In this document: positions 40,461 through 49,963 of the stretch, in pieces | Numbering within the stretch: the first letter of the stretch is position 1 | Layout of the letters: each line of letters opens with the position of its first letter | DNA from: CAZCAC01 sp964496575 | Lineage (GTDB): Bacteria > Planctomycetota > UBA1135 > GCA-002686595 | Reading direction: 5' to 3' | Assembly: GCA_964496575.1 (NCBI GenBank) | Contig: CAZCAC010000037.1 | Span: 8,035-72,034, forward strand | DNA length: 64,000 bases | The notes under the pieces: generated by a model | Seen by the model: the letters and a program-made list of their open reading frames with translations, nothing else | What the model was told of the DNA's origin: nothing | The model's database searches: none | Program-made: the position numbers and the translations under genes

Positions 40461-42201
40461 ATGCTGAGTCATCTGTTTGCCTGCGCCGTCGTGGTGTCGC
40501 TCTCCGGCGTGGCCGCCGGATCGAACGACCAGGAGCCAGGGAGCTTGCTGCTCTTCCCCGAATTCGACAGCACGCCGGGACACCTGACCATCCTGACCGT
40601 CACCAATACCCAGCTGATCGGGTCCGAGATCGATGTTCACTACAACTACACCAGCGAAACCGACTGCCTGTCGCTGGATCGCTACGAGGTGCTGACGCCG
40701 AGTGACACCCTCTCGGTCCTGGCCCAGGTCCACAATCCCGATTCGGACCAGGGCTTCGCCTGGGTCTACGCGGTCGATCGTGACACCGAGCAACGAATCG
40801 ACCACGACTACCTGATCGGTTCGACGAAGATCCTCGACGGGTACCGGAGCAGCGAGTACTCACTGCGTCCCTACTCCTTCGAGTTCATCGACATCGACGA
40901 CGGCGACGAGCTCGGCGACCTGGTCGAGGACGGTGAACGCCCACCTGGGAGCGTCTACGCACGGCCTGTGGCCGGAGATGAACTTGCATGTCGGCGACGT
41001 CGACTCCGCCGTGCTGGATCCATTCCCGTCTGACCCCTGCCCGCCCCCTGCTCATCTCTGGGACTACGCCGGAAACTTCCACAACCAGCAGACGGAATCG
41101 CACTGCAGCGATCAGCCCGGCCTGTGGATCGGCGGCATGTCAGTGGTGACGGGGATCGATGTCTTCAGCACATTCACGCTGAACGATTCCTGTGAGGAGC
41201 TGTGTACGTCCCACGGCGTGTTCATGGAGGTGGGATTGTACGTGACCTACGAGTACTGCGTCCTCCCCCTCAGCGCCCCGTGCGGCTTCGGCCTGGAGCC
41301 GGCCAGCCTGCTCATCTACCCCGAGTTCGACAATCGCCCGGGCACGATCACCCTGCTCTCCATCACCAACACCGCCGCTCAGGGCTCCGGCGACGTCGAC
41401 TCCGAGTTCGTCTACGTCCGCCGCTTCGACGCCGATGGCGGAGACCTCGACTGCGCCGAGTTCAACACCACCGAGTTGCTCACCCCGAAGGACAACTTCA
41501 CCGCCATCACCGTCGCGCACTTCCCCTTCAAGGAGCGAGGCTACATCTACGCCTTCGCCAAGGACCGAGACTCCGGTCAGCCGATCGTCCACAACCACCT
41601 GATCGGCTCGCTACGAATCATCGACGGCCTCCAGAGCCTGGAGTGGGCCACGCGTCCCTTCGCCTACCAGGGGATCGAGGATGGAGACGTGAACGGCAAC
41701 GGGCTCCGAGACCTCGACGGGGTGGAATACCAGATGAGCCCTGACGTGATCATGATCCCGCGCTTCCTGGGAACGACCCGGGACTTGCAGGAGGAGCTGC
41801 TCCTGATCAACCTGACCGGGGGCGCGGCCTTCGAGACCGAGATCGACCTGCTGGTCTACAACGACAACGAGTCGCAATACTCCAAGTCCCACGAGTTCTA
41901 CTGCTGGGACCGGGTCCCCCTGCAGGACATCTCGCCACTGTTCACGCAGACCGTGATGGGATCCGACCCGAGCCACGACCCCGACGAGATCTTCGGCGCA
42001 CCGCACATGGAGGCCGGCTGGATCGAGCTCGAGGGGGACCGGGCCTGGTCCGCGTTGATCACCATCGATGACCCCGCGGTGCTGGCCCTGCTGATCGAGC
42101 AGTCCCGGATCGGCGCCAGCGCCACCCTGCCCTTCGCCACCGGCGAGAACCCCAACGGCAGTCTCCTCGCCACCGACCCCGCCGGTCAGGGGAATCCCTG
42201 A
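40461..42201 (+). pseudogene. Secreted duplicated-domain protein, reading frame interrupted near 40930
   Basis: Two overlapping frames look like one gene. ATG 40461 has a perfect AGGAGG and a signal peptide (MLSHLFACAVVVSLSGVAAG). The first frame covers a ~150-residue domain (EPGSLLLFPEFDSTPGHLTI ... DYLIGSTKILDGYRSSEYS) and becomes Arg-rich after about 40935, ending at 41033. The second frame (from about 40933 to 42201, 422 residues) has no signal peptide and repeats the same domain (EPASLLIYPEFDNRPGTITL ... NHLIGSLRIIDGLQSLEWA). Removing one base near 40930-40936 would join them into ~579 residues. I do not recognise the domain; it is probably an extracellular beta-rich module. Either a true frameshift or a one-base assembly error. 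Confidence 0.7.
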
Positions 42202-42371
42202 GCTCGGGCCTCGGGCGACACGGCTTCGGACCCTCCTCGCCCACGGCGGACGCCCTGACCGGCGAGACCGATCGGGGCGTCCGCCGCGGGCGAAAAGGGT
42301 CCGACACCGTATTGCCACGCCGGTCGTGGTAGCGGAGGCTCGGCCCCCCCACGCCTCGCCGAAGGTCCTCC

Positions 42372-45254
42372 ATGCAGCACTCCGCTCCCCTCGTACCGCT
42401 CCTCCTCGCCCTCCTCGCCCCGGCGCCCCTCGCACAGGAGACGGTCCAGGAGCCGCGCCCCGCCCACAGCGTCCGCCCCTGGGACCACGCGACCTCCGAC
42501 ATCCCCGTCGATCCCCGCCTCCAGTTCGGGCACCTCGAGAACGGGATGCGCTTCGTCTGGGCGAAGAACAGCGAGCCGAAGGACCGCGTCTACCTGCGCA
42601 TGCACGTCGACGCCGGATCCTTCGCCGAGACCGAAGCGGAGCTCGGCATGGCCCACTTCCTCGAGCACATGGCCTTCAACGGCTCGGAGCACTTCGAGGC
42701 CGGCACGCTGGTCGAGTGGTTCCAGGAGAACGGGATGAGCTTCGGGGCGGACACCAACGCCCACACCACCTTCTCCGAGACGGTGTACAAGCTCGACCTC
42801 CCCGGCAGTGACGAGGGGACGATCCGCGAGGGGCTGCAGGTGCTGCGCGACTTCGCCGGCGGGCTGATCCTCGCCGACGAGGAGGTGCAGAACGAGAAGG
42901 GCGTGATCGACGGCGAGGAGCGCGAGCGGGACACCGCGCAGTACCGTGTCTTCACCCGGAGGATGGCCGAGCAGTACGGCGGCACTCGCTACGCCGAGCG
43001 GATCCCGATCGGCACCAAGGAGGTCCGCGACACCTTCGACGAGAAGCTCGTCCGCGCCTTCTACGAGCGCTGGTACCGCCCCGAGAACATCACCCTGGTG
43101 GTCGTCGGCGACCTGCGCGATTTGAACCCCGAAGCGCTGATCGCCGAGGCCTTCGGCGACTTCTCGGGTCCTGGAACCCCGGTCGTCCCCGAGCCCGGCC
43201 GCGGCCGGCCCGCCGCCGGCGAGATCTTCTACGTCATCACCGAACCGGAGATCCCCGTCGCGGTGATCACCATCGCCGAGCTGAAGCCCTTCGTCCGCCG
43301 CCCCGACACCGTCGCCCTGCGCCGCGAGGAGCTGCCGCTGGAGGTGGCGCGAGAGATGCTCAACCTGCGCTTCGGGGAGGCGATCAAGAAGAAGGGTACC
43401 CCGTACCTCGAGGCTTCGGTGAGCGCCGCCGGGGGGATGCAGGTCTTCGAGGGAAGCCAGCTGACCGTGGCCGGTGCCCCCGACCAGTGGCAGGAGGCGA
43501 TGACCGGCGCCCTGCTGGAGCTGCGCAGCGCCCTGCAGTTCGGATTCCAGCAAGCCGAGCTGAACGAGGTCAAGGCCGAGCTCGCGCGGAGGTTCGACGA
43601 GCGAGTCGAGCGCCAGGCCACCGCACCGAGCAAGAGGCTGGTCAATCCTCTGCTCCGGGCAGTGGAGGAGGGCGGCGTGCCCTCCGACGCGGCCACCGAC
43701 CGCGACATCCTGCGCCCCGCGCTCGACGCGCTCACCGTCGGGGCGTGCCAGGAGGCCTTCCTCGCCGACTGGGAAGGTGGCGAGCTGTGCATCAACGCCC
43801 TCGGCTTCATCGACCTCGAGGACCCCGCCACCGAGCTCGCCGCGGTCCACTCCGCCGCCTTCGAGATCGAGATCGAAGCGCCGGAGGTCGTCGAGGCGAT
43901 CCCCTTCGCCTACGGCTCCATTCCCGAGCGCGCCGGAGCGGTCGTGATCCGGAAGGAGGTCGAGGAGTTCGGCCTGCTCCAGGTCGGGTTCGAGAACGGC
44001 GTCCGGCTGAACATCAAGAAGACCGACTTCAAGGAGCGCCAGATCGTCGTGCGGGCCCGGCTCGGCGATGGCCAGCTGGCCCTCGACGAAGCGGGGGTGG
44101 TCGTGGCGGAGATCGGTGCCGACGCCTACCAGGGCGGCGGCCTGGGAGCACACAGCGTCGACGACCTGCGCCGCATCCTGGCGGGAAGGCAGGTGGGCGT
44201 GACGGTCGCGGCCGAGCCCGACCACTTCCGCCTCGAGGGGATGACCACGGCCGAGGACCTGCTCCTCCAGTTCGAGCTCCTCTGCGCCACGATGCGGCAC
44301 CCCGGCTATCGCCCCGGATCGCTGATGGTGATAAACCAGCAGCTGCCGCTGATCTTCGAGCAGTTCCAGCACACCCTCGACGGTCCGCTCCTCTTCGAGT
44401 TCCTGCCGAAAGTGCTGCTCGGCAATCCCCGCGCGAAGATCCTCGGCCTGGACCACTTCTTCCCCCTCGAGGAGCTGCAGGCGATCGACATGCAGGCGAT
44501 CCGGGAGGTGTTCACTCCCGCCTTCAGGAAGGCGCCGCTGGAGGTCACCGTGGTCGGCGACCTCGACGTCGAGGAGACGATCCAGCTGGCGGCGCGCACC
44601 TTCGGCGCGTTGCCGAAGCGCCGCGGCGAGCACACGGCGAAGCCGACGGTGGAGCCGGCGCACATCGCGGCCGGGGTCTACGTCTCGAGCCAGATCGAGA
44701 CGCAGGACAACCGGGCGCAGGTGATGATCCTCTTCCCCGCGGCGGACGGCTCGGATACGCCTCGCCGGCGGAACACCTACTTCCTCGGGCGGATCGTCGA
44801 CGACCGGCTGCGCCGGCGTGTCCGCGAGGAGCTCGGCGCCGCGTACTCCCCCATGGCCGCATCCGAGGCCTCCCGGGTCTTCCCGGGACTCGGGGTGGTG
44901 ATGATCCGGGCGATGGGCGAGCCGAGCCAGGTGGAGGCGCTGGTCGAGGCGTGCAAGAGCGTCGCCGCCGACCTCGCGGAGAACGGGGTGACGCAGGAGG
45001 AGGTGACCCGCCTCGCCGAGCCGCTCCTCAACATGCTCCGCGACGCGCGGCGGACCAACGTCTACTGGGTCGACGTGCTCGACGAGTGCCAGCGCACCCC
45101 GACGATCCTCGAGGAGCTCCGGGACGTGGTCGAGTTCTACGAGACGCTCGACGCGGAGGCGCTCTCCGAGGTGGCCGCGAGCTGCCTCGACCCCGAGCGC
45201 GCGTCGGTGCTGGTGGTGACGCCGGCGCCCGCGGACGAGGAATCGGACGGGTAG
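42372..45254 (+). CDS. M16 family (pitrilysin/insulinase-like) zinc peptidase, exported
   Basis: A 960-residue secreted metallopeptidase with signal peptide MQHSAPLVPLLLALLAPAPLA. The inverted zinc motif H-x-x-E-H is HFLEH near residues 94-98 (MAHFLEHMAFNG), with the third ligand Glu in EKGVIDGEERERD near 176. Downstream the typical alternating M16 domains follow: WYRPENITLVVVGD near 233, VTVVGDLDVEETIQLA near 724 and the terminal RRRVREELGAAYSPMA near 818, where the C-terminal half is the inactive partner. It would degrade small unfolded peptides in the periplasm or outside. It is followed by repeat element copy 3 on the opposite strand. Confidence 0.94.
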   Translation: MQHSAPLVPLLLALLAPAPLAQETVQEPRPAHSVRPWDHATSDIPVDPRLQFGHLENGMRFVWAKNSEPKDRVYLRMHVDAGSFAETEAELGMAHFLEHMAFNGSEHFEAGTLVEWFQENGMSFGADTNAHTTFSETVYKLDLPGSDEGTIREGLQVLRDFAGGLILADEEVQNEKGVIDGEERERDTAQYRVFTRRMAEQYGGTRYAERIPIGTKEVRDTFDEKLVRAFYERWYRPENITLVVVGDLRDLNPEALIAEAFGDFSGPGTPVVPEPGRGRPAAGEIFYVITEPEIPVAVITIAELKPFVRRPDTVALRREELPLEVAREMLNLRFGEAIKKKGTPYLEASVSAAGGMQVFEGSQLTVAGAPDQWQEAMTGALLELRSALQFGFQQAELNEVKAELARRFDERVERQATAPSKRLVNPLLRAVEEGGVPSDAATDRDILRPALDALTVGACQEAFLADWEGGELCINALGFIDLEDPATELAAVHSAAFEIEIEAPEVVEAIPFAYGSIPERAGAVVIRKEVEEFGLLQVGFENGVRLNIKKTDFKERQIVVRARLGDGQLALDEAGVVVAEIGADAYQGGGLGAHSVDDLRRILAGRQVGVTVAAEPDHFRLEGMTTAEDLLLQFELLCATMRHPGYRPGSLMVINQQLPLIFEQFQHTLDGPLLFEFLPKVLLGNPRAKILGLDHFFPLEELQAIDMQAIREVFTPAFRKAPLEVTVVGDLDVEETIQLAARTFGALPKRRGEHTAKPTVEPAHIAAGVYVSSQIETQDNRAQVMILFPAADGSDTPRRRNTYFLGRIVDDRLRRRVREELGAAYSPMAASEASRVFPGLGVVMIRAMGEPSQVEALVEACKSVAADLAENGVTQEEVTRLAEPLLNMLRDARRTNVYWVDVLDECQRTPTILEELRDVVEFYETLDAEALSEVAASCLDPERASVLVVTPAPADEESDG

Positions 45255-45286
45255 GGATCGCCGTCGCGAGCCGGATATACTGCCCA

Positions 45287-45407
45287 GCGCGGGCTGGCGC
45301 CCGCAACCCAAGCCGACTGCAGAATGTACGGATCACGACTCTCGAGAGCTTCGATGCCCTCCAACGCTGCTTTCTGCGCGCAACGCGCAGAAACCGACTA
45401 CGAGTAG
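45287..45407 (-). repeat. Dispersed hairpin element, copy 3 (inverted)
   Basis: Read on the minus strand this 121-bp copy starts CTACTCGTAG and ends CAGCCCGCGC like copies 1 and 2, with both hairpins intact. The centre is more diverged (GTGATCCGTACATTCTGCAG where copy 1 has GTGATCCGAACGGTCTGTTG). Its 5' end lies 6 bp before the start codon of the fatty-acyl-AMP ligase gene at 45414, so it forms that gene's leader; its other end faces the M16 peptidase stop. Confidence 0.92.
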
Positions 45408-45413
45408 ACCGGG

Positions 45414-47111
45414 ATGCACCCCCAGGTGGAAACCCTGGCCGACCTGCTCCGGTCGGTCGCCGAAGCGCACCCCGCGCGCGGGATCTCGATCTTCGACGCG
45501 CGCGGGCGCCGCTCGACCCGGCGCACCTACCCCGAGCTCCTCGCCGGCGTGCAGAGGACGGCGGCGCTCCTCTCGGCGCGCGGGGTGAGGCGCGGCGAGG
45601 TCGTGCTGCTCTCCCTCGACACCTCCTGGGAGCTGATCGAGAGCTGGTTCGGCGCGGTGCTCGCCGGCGCCCTGCCGGTGGTGATCGCGCCGCCGATGGC
45701 GATGGGGCTCGGCGAGGCGCACCTCCAGAAGCTCGAGGCGACGCTCGAGCGCCTCGGGGTCGGGCTCTTCCTGTGCGGCGAGAACTGGCTCGCCGAGGCG
45801 GAGCGGTGCAGGGCACGCGGGATCCTCGAGGTGGGTTGTACCGCCCCGGCGCTCGCCGAGAGCACTCCCCCGCCGGGCCTCGCGCTCGAGGGCGCGGCAC
45901 CCGATGACGTCGCGTTCCTCCAGCTGACCAGCGGCTCGACCGGACACCAGCGGGGCGTCGCCATCCCGCACCGCGCCGCGCTGGCCAACGTGCGCGCCAT
46001 CCACGCGGCGATCAGCGCGGGCTGGGGGCAGGACGTCGAGACGGAAAAGCACGGCGCCGTCTCCTGGCTCCCGCTGCACCACGACATGGGCCTGGTCGGG
46101 ATCCTCCTGGCCGGGATCGCCGCGGGCACCGAGCTCCGCCTGCTTCCGCCGCGCGCCTTCCTGGCGCGACCGCTGATCTGGTTGCGCGAGCTGGCCGGCG
46201 CGGGGCCATGCGTCTCCGCCGCACCCAACTTCGCCTATCACGCCTGCGTCGACCGGTACGCTGCGAAGACGCTCGAGGGGGTGGACCTCTCCGGCTGGCA
46301 CTCGGCGCTGATCGGCGCGGAGATGGTGCAGCCGGAGACGATGTCGCGCTTCGTCGAACGGATGGCCGCTCACGGCTTCGAGGGCTCCTCGCTGCGCCCG
46401 TGCTACGGCATGGCCGAGGCGACGCTGGCGGTCACGTACGACGCGCGCGGAATGGGAATCCGCACCCGACCCGTACCGGGGGTGGTCGATGCCGGCGCCC
46501 CCCGCGAGGTGGTCTGCGTCGGAGCTCCGGTGCTGGAGACGGAGCTCGCGATCCGTGCCCCCGACGGCGCCGCGCTCCCGGCCGGAGCGATCGGCGAGAT
46601 TCACGTGCGGGGCAGCAGCGTCTTCGCCGGGTACTGGCGCGACCCCGAAGCGACCGCGGAGGCGCTGAAGGACGGCTGGCTCCGTACCGGGGACCTCGGT
46701 TTCCTGCAGGACGGCGAGCTCTACATCACCGGCCGGATCAAGGACCTCCTGATCCTGCGCGGCCACAACCTGATGCCGCACGAGCTGGAGTGGTGCGCCG
46801 AGGCGAAGAGCGGCGGCGGCGGCACGGCGCGCTCGGCGGCGTTCTCGATCCCCGGCGACGCCGAGGGAGAGCGGGCGGTGCTGGTCGTCGAGACCGCCGG
46901 CGAGGAGGCCCCCGCGCTCGCCGAGCTCGAGCGTGCGATCCGCCTCGAGGTGGGCGATCGCCTCGGGCTGACCCTGGCCGACGTCGCGTTCGTGCGCCGC
47001 GGCCGCCTCCCCCGGACCACCAGCGGCAAGGTCCAGCGTGCGGAGCTGCGCCGACGCTACCTCGCCGGAGAGCTTGAACGACTCGGCGGCGAGGCGACAA
47101 TGGAACCCTAG
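45414..47111 (+). CDS. Fatty-acyl-AMP ligase-like adenylate-forming enzyme
   Basis: A 565-residue ANL-superfamily enzyme that would activate a fatty acid as acyl-AMP and pass it to the carrier protein encoded next. Core motifs: LQLTSGSTGHQRGVAIPHRA near 164 (A3), WLPLHHDMGLVG near 219, CYGMAEATLAVT near 329 (A5), GWLRTGDLGFLQDGELYITG near 422 with GRIKDLLILRGHNLMPHELE (A7-A8), and a C-terminal TTSGKVQR holding the catalytic Lys near 540. HHDMGLVG and N-L-x-P-H/Q-D/E-L are typical of FAAL rather than acyl-CoA ligases. It forms a tight operon (5- and 2-bp gaps) with a carrier protein and an acyltransferase. Little leader is present, because repeat element copy 3 ends 6 bp upstream. Confidence 0.9.
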   Translation: MHPQVETLADLLRSVAEAHPARGISIFDARGRRSTRRTYPELLAGVQRTAALLSARGVRRGEVVLLSLDTSWELIESWFGAVLAGALPVVIAPPMAMGLGEAHLQKLEATLERLGVGLFLCGENWLAEAERCRARGILEVGCTAPALAESTPPPGLALEGAAPDDVAFLQLTSGSTGHQRGVAIPHRAALANVRAIHAAISAGWGQDVETEKHGAVSWLPLHHDMGLVGILLAGIAAGTELRLLPPRAFLARPLIWLRELAGAGPCVSAAPNFAYHACVDRYAAKTLEGVDLSGWHSALIGAEMVQPETMSRFVERMAAHGFEGSSLRPCYGMAEATLAVTYDARGMGIRTRPVPGVVDAGAPREVVCVGAPVLETELAIRAPDGAALPAGAIGEIHVRGSSVFAGYWRDPEATAEALKDGWLRTGDLGFLQDGELYITGRIKDLLILRGHNLMPHELEWCAEAKSGGGGTARSAAFSIPGDAEGERAVLVVETAGEEAPALAELERAIRLEVGDRLGLTLADVAFVRRGRLPRTTSGKVQRAELRRRYLAGELERLGGEATMEP

Positions 47112-47116
47112 CACTG

Positions 47117-47350
47117 ATGAGTACCCGCGAAGACGCCCTGGAAGTCCTGGCTTCCGTCTCCAAGATCCCGGTGGAGGAGCTGCGCCCGGAGATGCACCTC
47201 GTCGCCGACCTCTCGATCGACTCGCCCAGGGCGCTGCGCCTCCTGGTCGAGCTGGAGGACGCCCTGGAGATCGAGATCGAGGACGAACAGGCCGCGAACC
47301 TGAAGACCGTCGGGGACGTGCTCGAGTTCGTCGAGAATCCGGGGAGCTGA
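47117..47350 (+). CDS. Acyl carrier protein
   Basis: A 77-residue acidic carrier protein, presumably loaded by the acyl-AMP ligase just upstream. The phosphopantetheine site is LSIDSPRALRLLVELED, with the attachment Ser at about residue 36. The usual DSL reads DSP here, which is seen in some FAAL-associated carriers. The helices match ACP (EALEIEIEDEQAANLKTV type C-terminus). It lies 5 bp after the ligase and 2 bp before the acyltransferase. Confidence 0.92.
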   Translation: MSTREDALEVLASVSKIPVEELRPEMHLVADLSIDSPRALRLLVELEDALEIEIEDEQAANLKTVGDVLEFVENPGS

Positions 47351-47352
47351 GC

Positions 47353-48117
47353 GTGCCCCGACCCCGGGCTCCTCACGACCCGCCCCCGCCGGGGCCGATG
47401 CTGGCGGGCCCCGACCCGGCGCCGCCGGCGTCCCAGCGCAAGCGGACGAAGCTGCGGCGAGGCGTGTACGCGCTCGCCGCGCCGCTGCTCTTCGCGCTGG
47501 CGCGCGGCTTGTGGGCTACCTGCCGCGTGCGAGTCGTCGAGGGCGAGGAGCTGCTCGAGACCACGCTCCGGGGCCACCCGACCTGCGTGCCGACCTTCTG
47601 GCACGAGCAGCTGATCGGCGGTGCGATCTTCCTGGTCGACACTCTGCGCGTGCGGAAGCGTGAGCTCGCCTTCCTGGTCAGTCCCTCGGTCGACGGCGAC
47701 CTGGTCACGTCCATCGTCGAGCGCGCGGGGGGCCGGGTGGTCCGCGGCTCGGCGACGCGCAGCGGGGTCAAGTCCCTGCGCGACCTCTACCGGCTCATGC
47801 GCAAGCACTCGGCGAGCCCGCTGTTCACTCCCGACGGCCCGGTGGGCCCGCCCCGGAAGTGCAAGCTGGGCGCGATCCTCCTGGCCCAGCTGTCGGGGAC
47901 TCCGGTGCTGCCGATCGCGCTGGTGCCGCGCCAGGCGTGGCGCCTCTCGACGTGGGATCGACTGCAGGTGCCGCTGCCGTTCACGCGGGTCGAGGTGGCG
48001 TTCGGGGCGCCGGTCTCGGTCCCGGCGGAGGCGACCACCGAGGAGCTGGAACCGCTCCGCGTCGCGCTGGAGGCCGAGCTGGAGCGACTGCGGAGGCGAG
48101 TCGACGCCCGCCCGTGA
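47353..48117 (+). CDS. Lysophospholipid acyltransferase-like protein (DUF374-type)
   Basis: A 254-residue membrane-associated acyltransferase, probably transferring the carrier-bound acyl chain to a glyco- or phospholipid. An N-terminal Pro/Arg-rich stretch precedes a hydrophobic segment (VYALAAPLLFALARGLWA). DUF374-type motifs are FWHEQLIGG near 94, VSPSVDGDLVT near 112 (S-x-S-x-D-G), RGSATRSGVKSL near 133 and FTPDGPVGPPRKCKLG near 158. The DUF374 family is related to LpxL-like and PlsC-like enzymes. GTG 47353 sits 2 bp after the carrier gene. The acyl-AMP ligase, carrier and acyltransferase together suggest an unusual lipid A or surface-lipid acylation route. Confidence 0.87.
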   Translation: MPRPRAPHDPPPPGPMLAGPDPAPPASQRKRTKLRRGVYALAAPLLFALARGLWATCRVRVVEGEELLETTLRGHPTCVPTFWHEQLIGGAIFLVDTLRVRKRELAFLVSPSVDGDLVTSIVERAGGRVVRGSATRSGVKSLRDLYRLMRKHSASPLFTPDGPVGPPRKCKLGAILLAQLSGTPVLPIALVPRQAWRLSTWDRLQVPLPFTRVEVAFGAPVSVPAEATTEELEPLRVALEAELERLRRRVDARP

Positions 48118-48439
48118 CCACCCGGCCGCTCGAACCTCGGCGCCTTCGCCGGGCGGTGCTTCGTGAATCGCTTCGAGAAACCGGCTTTTCGTGAAGACTC
48201 CGGCTCCGACGACGAAGGGGTCGGTCCTGCTCGCCTGACAAGCTCGCCCTCCCCCTCGACGGAAACCGCCGTTCCTCGTTTTGCGGCAAGGGCTTACGGG
48301 TAGCCAGCTCGCTCCGATTCCGGGATTCTCGTGGATTGGTCTGAAAGGCATCTGCTCTCGATGCCTCAGTCCTGGTAGACGCAACGCTCCCCCTTGTGTC
48401 CGCCGCACGAGCGGGGGTCCCCACGTGTACTCACCGTAG
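48118..48439. other. 322-bp leader region before the sigma-like gene pair
   Basis: No gene is visible. It holds a short perfect hairpin (AGGCATC-tgctctc-GATGCCT near 48348-48368) and a direct repeat CTCACCGTAG at 48430 and 48450 flanking the downstream start codon. The region is less GC-rich than its flanks and could contain the promoter of the unit starting at 48440, but no consensus boxes can be assigned. Confidence 0.5.
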
Positions 48440-49957
48440 ATGCCCCTCACTCACCGTAGCCTCCGAAAGACGCCGCTCTGGTACGAGACCCTCGAGCTCC
48501 TCTCTCCCGGGAGAGAAGATCACCTCGATTCGCTGGTGGATCGTGCCGGTGACTCGCTCAACGCCTCGCCCGGCTCCGATGCCGATCGATCGGATCCCGC
48601 CCTGCGGGGATTCCTGTTCGCGGCCTACACCGTGCACGCTCTCGGGAGCGAGGCCCTGGACCTCGCCACCGCCCCCACCCGGGAGGCCGAGAAGCAGCTC
48701 GGGGTCCTCGCGCCGAGGTACCTGGCCCTGGAGGCGGCGGCACGGGAGACCGGGACCGCGCTGGAGAGCCTGGTCCAGGAGCTCGAGTCCTTCCGGAACC
48801 ACGCCGGCTACGCCGACGTCCTCTGGCGAGGGTTGGGTCAGCAGCGGCTCCGCGAGCGGGTGTGCCAGGGAGGCGATCAATCGTCCTTCTCGGCGGAGAT
48901 TCGCTGCGCGATCCAGCGAAAGGGCTGGACGTCGGACGCCCTCGTCGACCTGCTCGGCAAGGAGTTCGGTCCCCTGCACGATCCGCGCGACGTTCGGGGA
49001 CTCCTGATGTGGCTGGGGCCCGACTACCTGCGCGTCACCCCGACCAGTCGACTGCTCCGCCGGATGCCTCGCTACCTCGAGTGGGGGCCACTCGCGACGG
49101 CCATCGCCTCGGGATCCGATGGGCTGACTCCCGAGTGGAAGGGGGTCCTGGCGGATCACTGGGCGCGCATGTACGCGGCCGTGTCCGGAATCGTCTCCAG
49201 CGAAGGGGGTGGCCAGGATGATGTCCACGACGTTCTCACCCGCCTGCTCGAGGAGGCCCCGAGACTGATCCCCAAGTACCGCTTCGGCAGCAGCCTCACG
49301 CGCTGGCTGGTGGCGATCTGCATCCGCCGGCGAAACGAGGAGCTCCGGCGAGAGGCGAGAATCCAGGTCCAGGTCTTCGATGATGACCACTACCTGTTCA
49401 AGCCGCCCCCGGACGTGAGCGCCAGGTACGCCCTCCTCCTACGAAATCGCCTGGAAGACCTGATCGAGCCGCTCGGAGACGAGGTCCGGCTCGATCGAGT
49501 TTTGGGCCTCGGCCGAGCGCTCGAGACGATCCTGCGCGTGGAGTTGCGCGCGTTGATAGAGGAGAGGAAACCGAGCGTGTTCTCCCACTACCGCGACCGC
49601 AACAAGGTGCTCCTCGAGCGGCTGTGGGAGAACGAGGTGTCCGCCGACGTCGAGTTGATGGCCGCCTGGGTCGCGGAACAGGCGATGCGCAGGATCCTGA
49701 TGAAGCTCCCGGACGGTGGCGCGCGGGCGGGGTGGGAACCACTTCCGAAGCACTGCAAGCACTCCGGCCCCGAGATGCACGAGAAGCTCCGCGCCGAGTT
49801 CGACAGCCCGGAGGACACCGAAGCCATCGGTACGATCACCCCGAACCGCGTCTCGATCCTGGTCAGTCGCTTGAGTATCGGAGATGAGCGTCTGGGCGAG
49901 GACTGCCTGAGGTCCGTCTACCACGACATACTCGGCTTCGGCCGCAGCAGGAGCTGA
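48440..49957 (+). CDS. Unknown protein with a sigma-70 region-2-like stretch
   Basis: A 505-residue soluble protein. Residues ~250-305 (GGGQDDVHDVLTRLLEEAPR ... YRFGSSLTRWLVAICIRRRNEELRREARI) match the pattern of sigma-70 region 2 (x-D-D-x-x-D-V-x-x-R-L-L, then S-x-x-x-W-L-x-x-I-x-x-R-x-x-x-x-x-R-R). No clear region 4 helix-turn-helix is visible; the downstream half is helical and charged (DVELMAAWVAEQAMRRILMK). The N-terminal ~240 residues match nothing I recognise. It is much longer than ECF sigma factors (~190). It forms a unit with the gene 6 bp downstream. It could be a divergent ECF-like regulator, or only a helical look-alike. Confidence 0.75.
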   Translation: MPLTHRSLRKTPLWYETLELLSPGREDHLDSLVDRAGDSLNASPGSDADRSDPALRGFLFAAYTVHALGSEALDLATAPTREAEKQLGVLAPRYLALEAAARETGTALESLVQELESFRNHAGYADVLWRGLGQQRLRERVCQGGDQSSFSAEIRCAIQRKGWTSDALVDLLGKEFGPLHDPRDVRGLLMWLGPDYLRVTPTSRLLRRMPRYLEWGPLATAIASGSDGLTPEWKGVLADHWARMYAAVSGIVSSEGGGQDDVHDVLTRLLEEAPRLIPKYRFGSSLTRWLVAICIRRRNEELRREARIQVQVFDDDHYLFKPPPDVSARYALLLRNRLEDLIEPLGDEVRLDRVLGLGRALETILRVELRALIEERKPSVFSHYRDRNKVLLERLWENEVSADVELMAAWVAEQAMRRILMKLPDGGARAGWEPLPKHCKHSGPEMHEKLRAEFDSPEDTEAIGTITPNRVSILVSRLSIGDERLGEDCLRSVYHDILGFGRSRS

Positions 49958-49963
49958 TTCACC

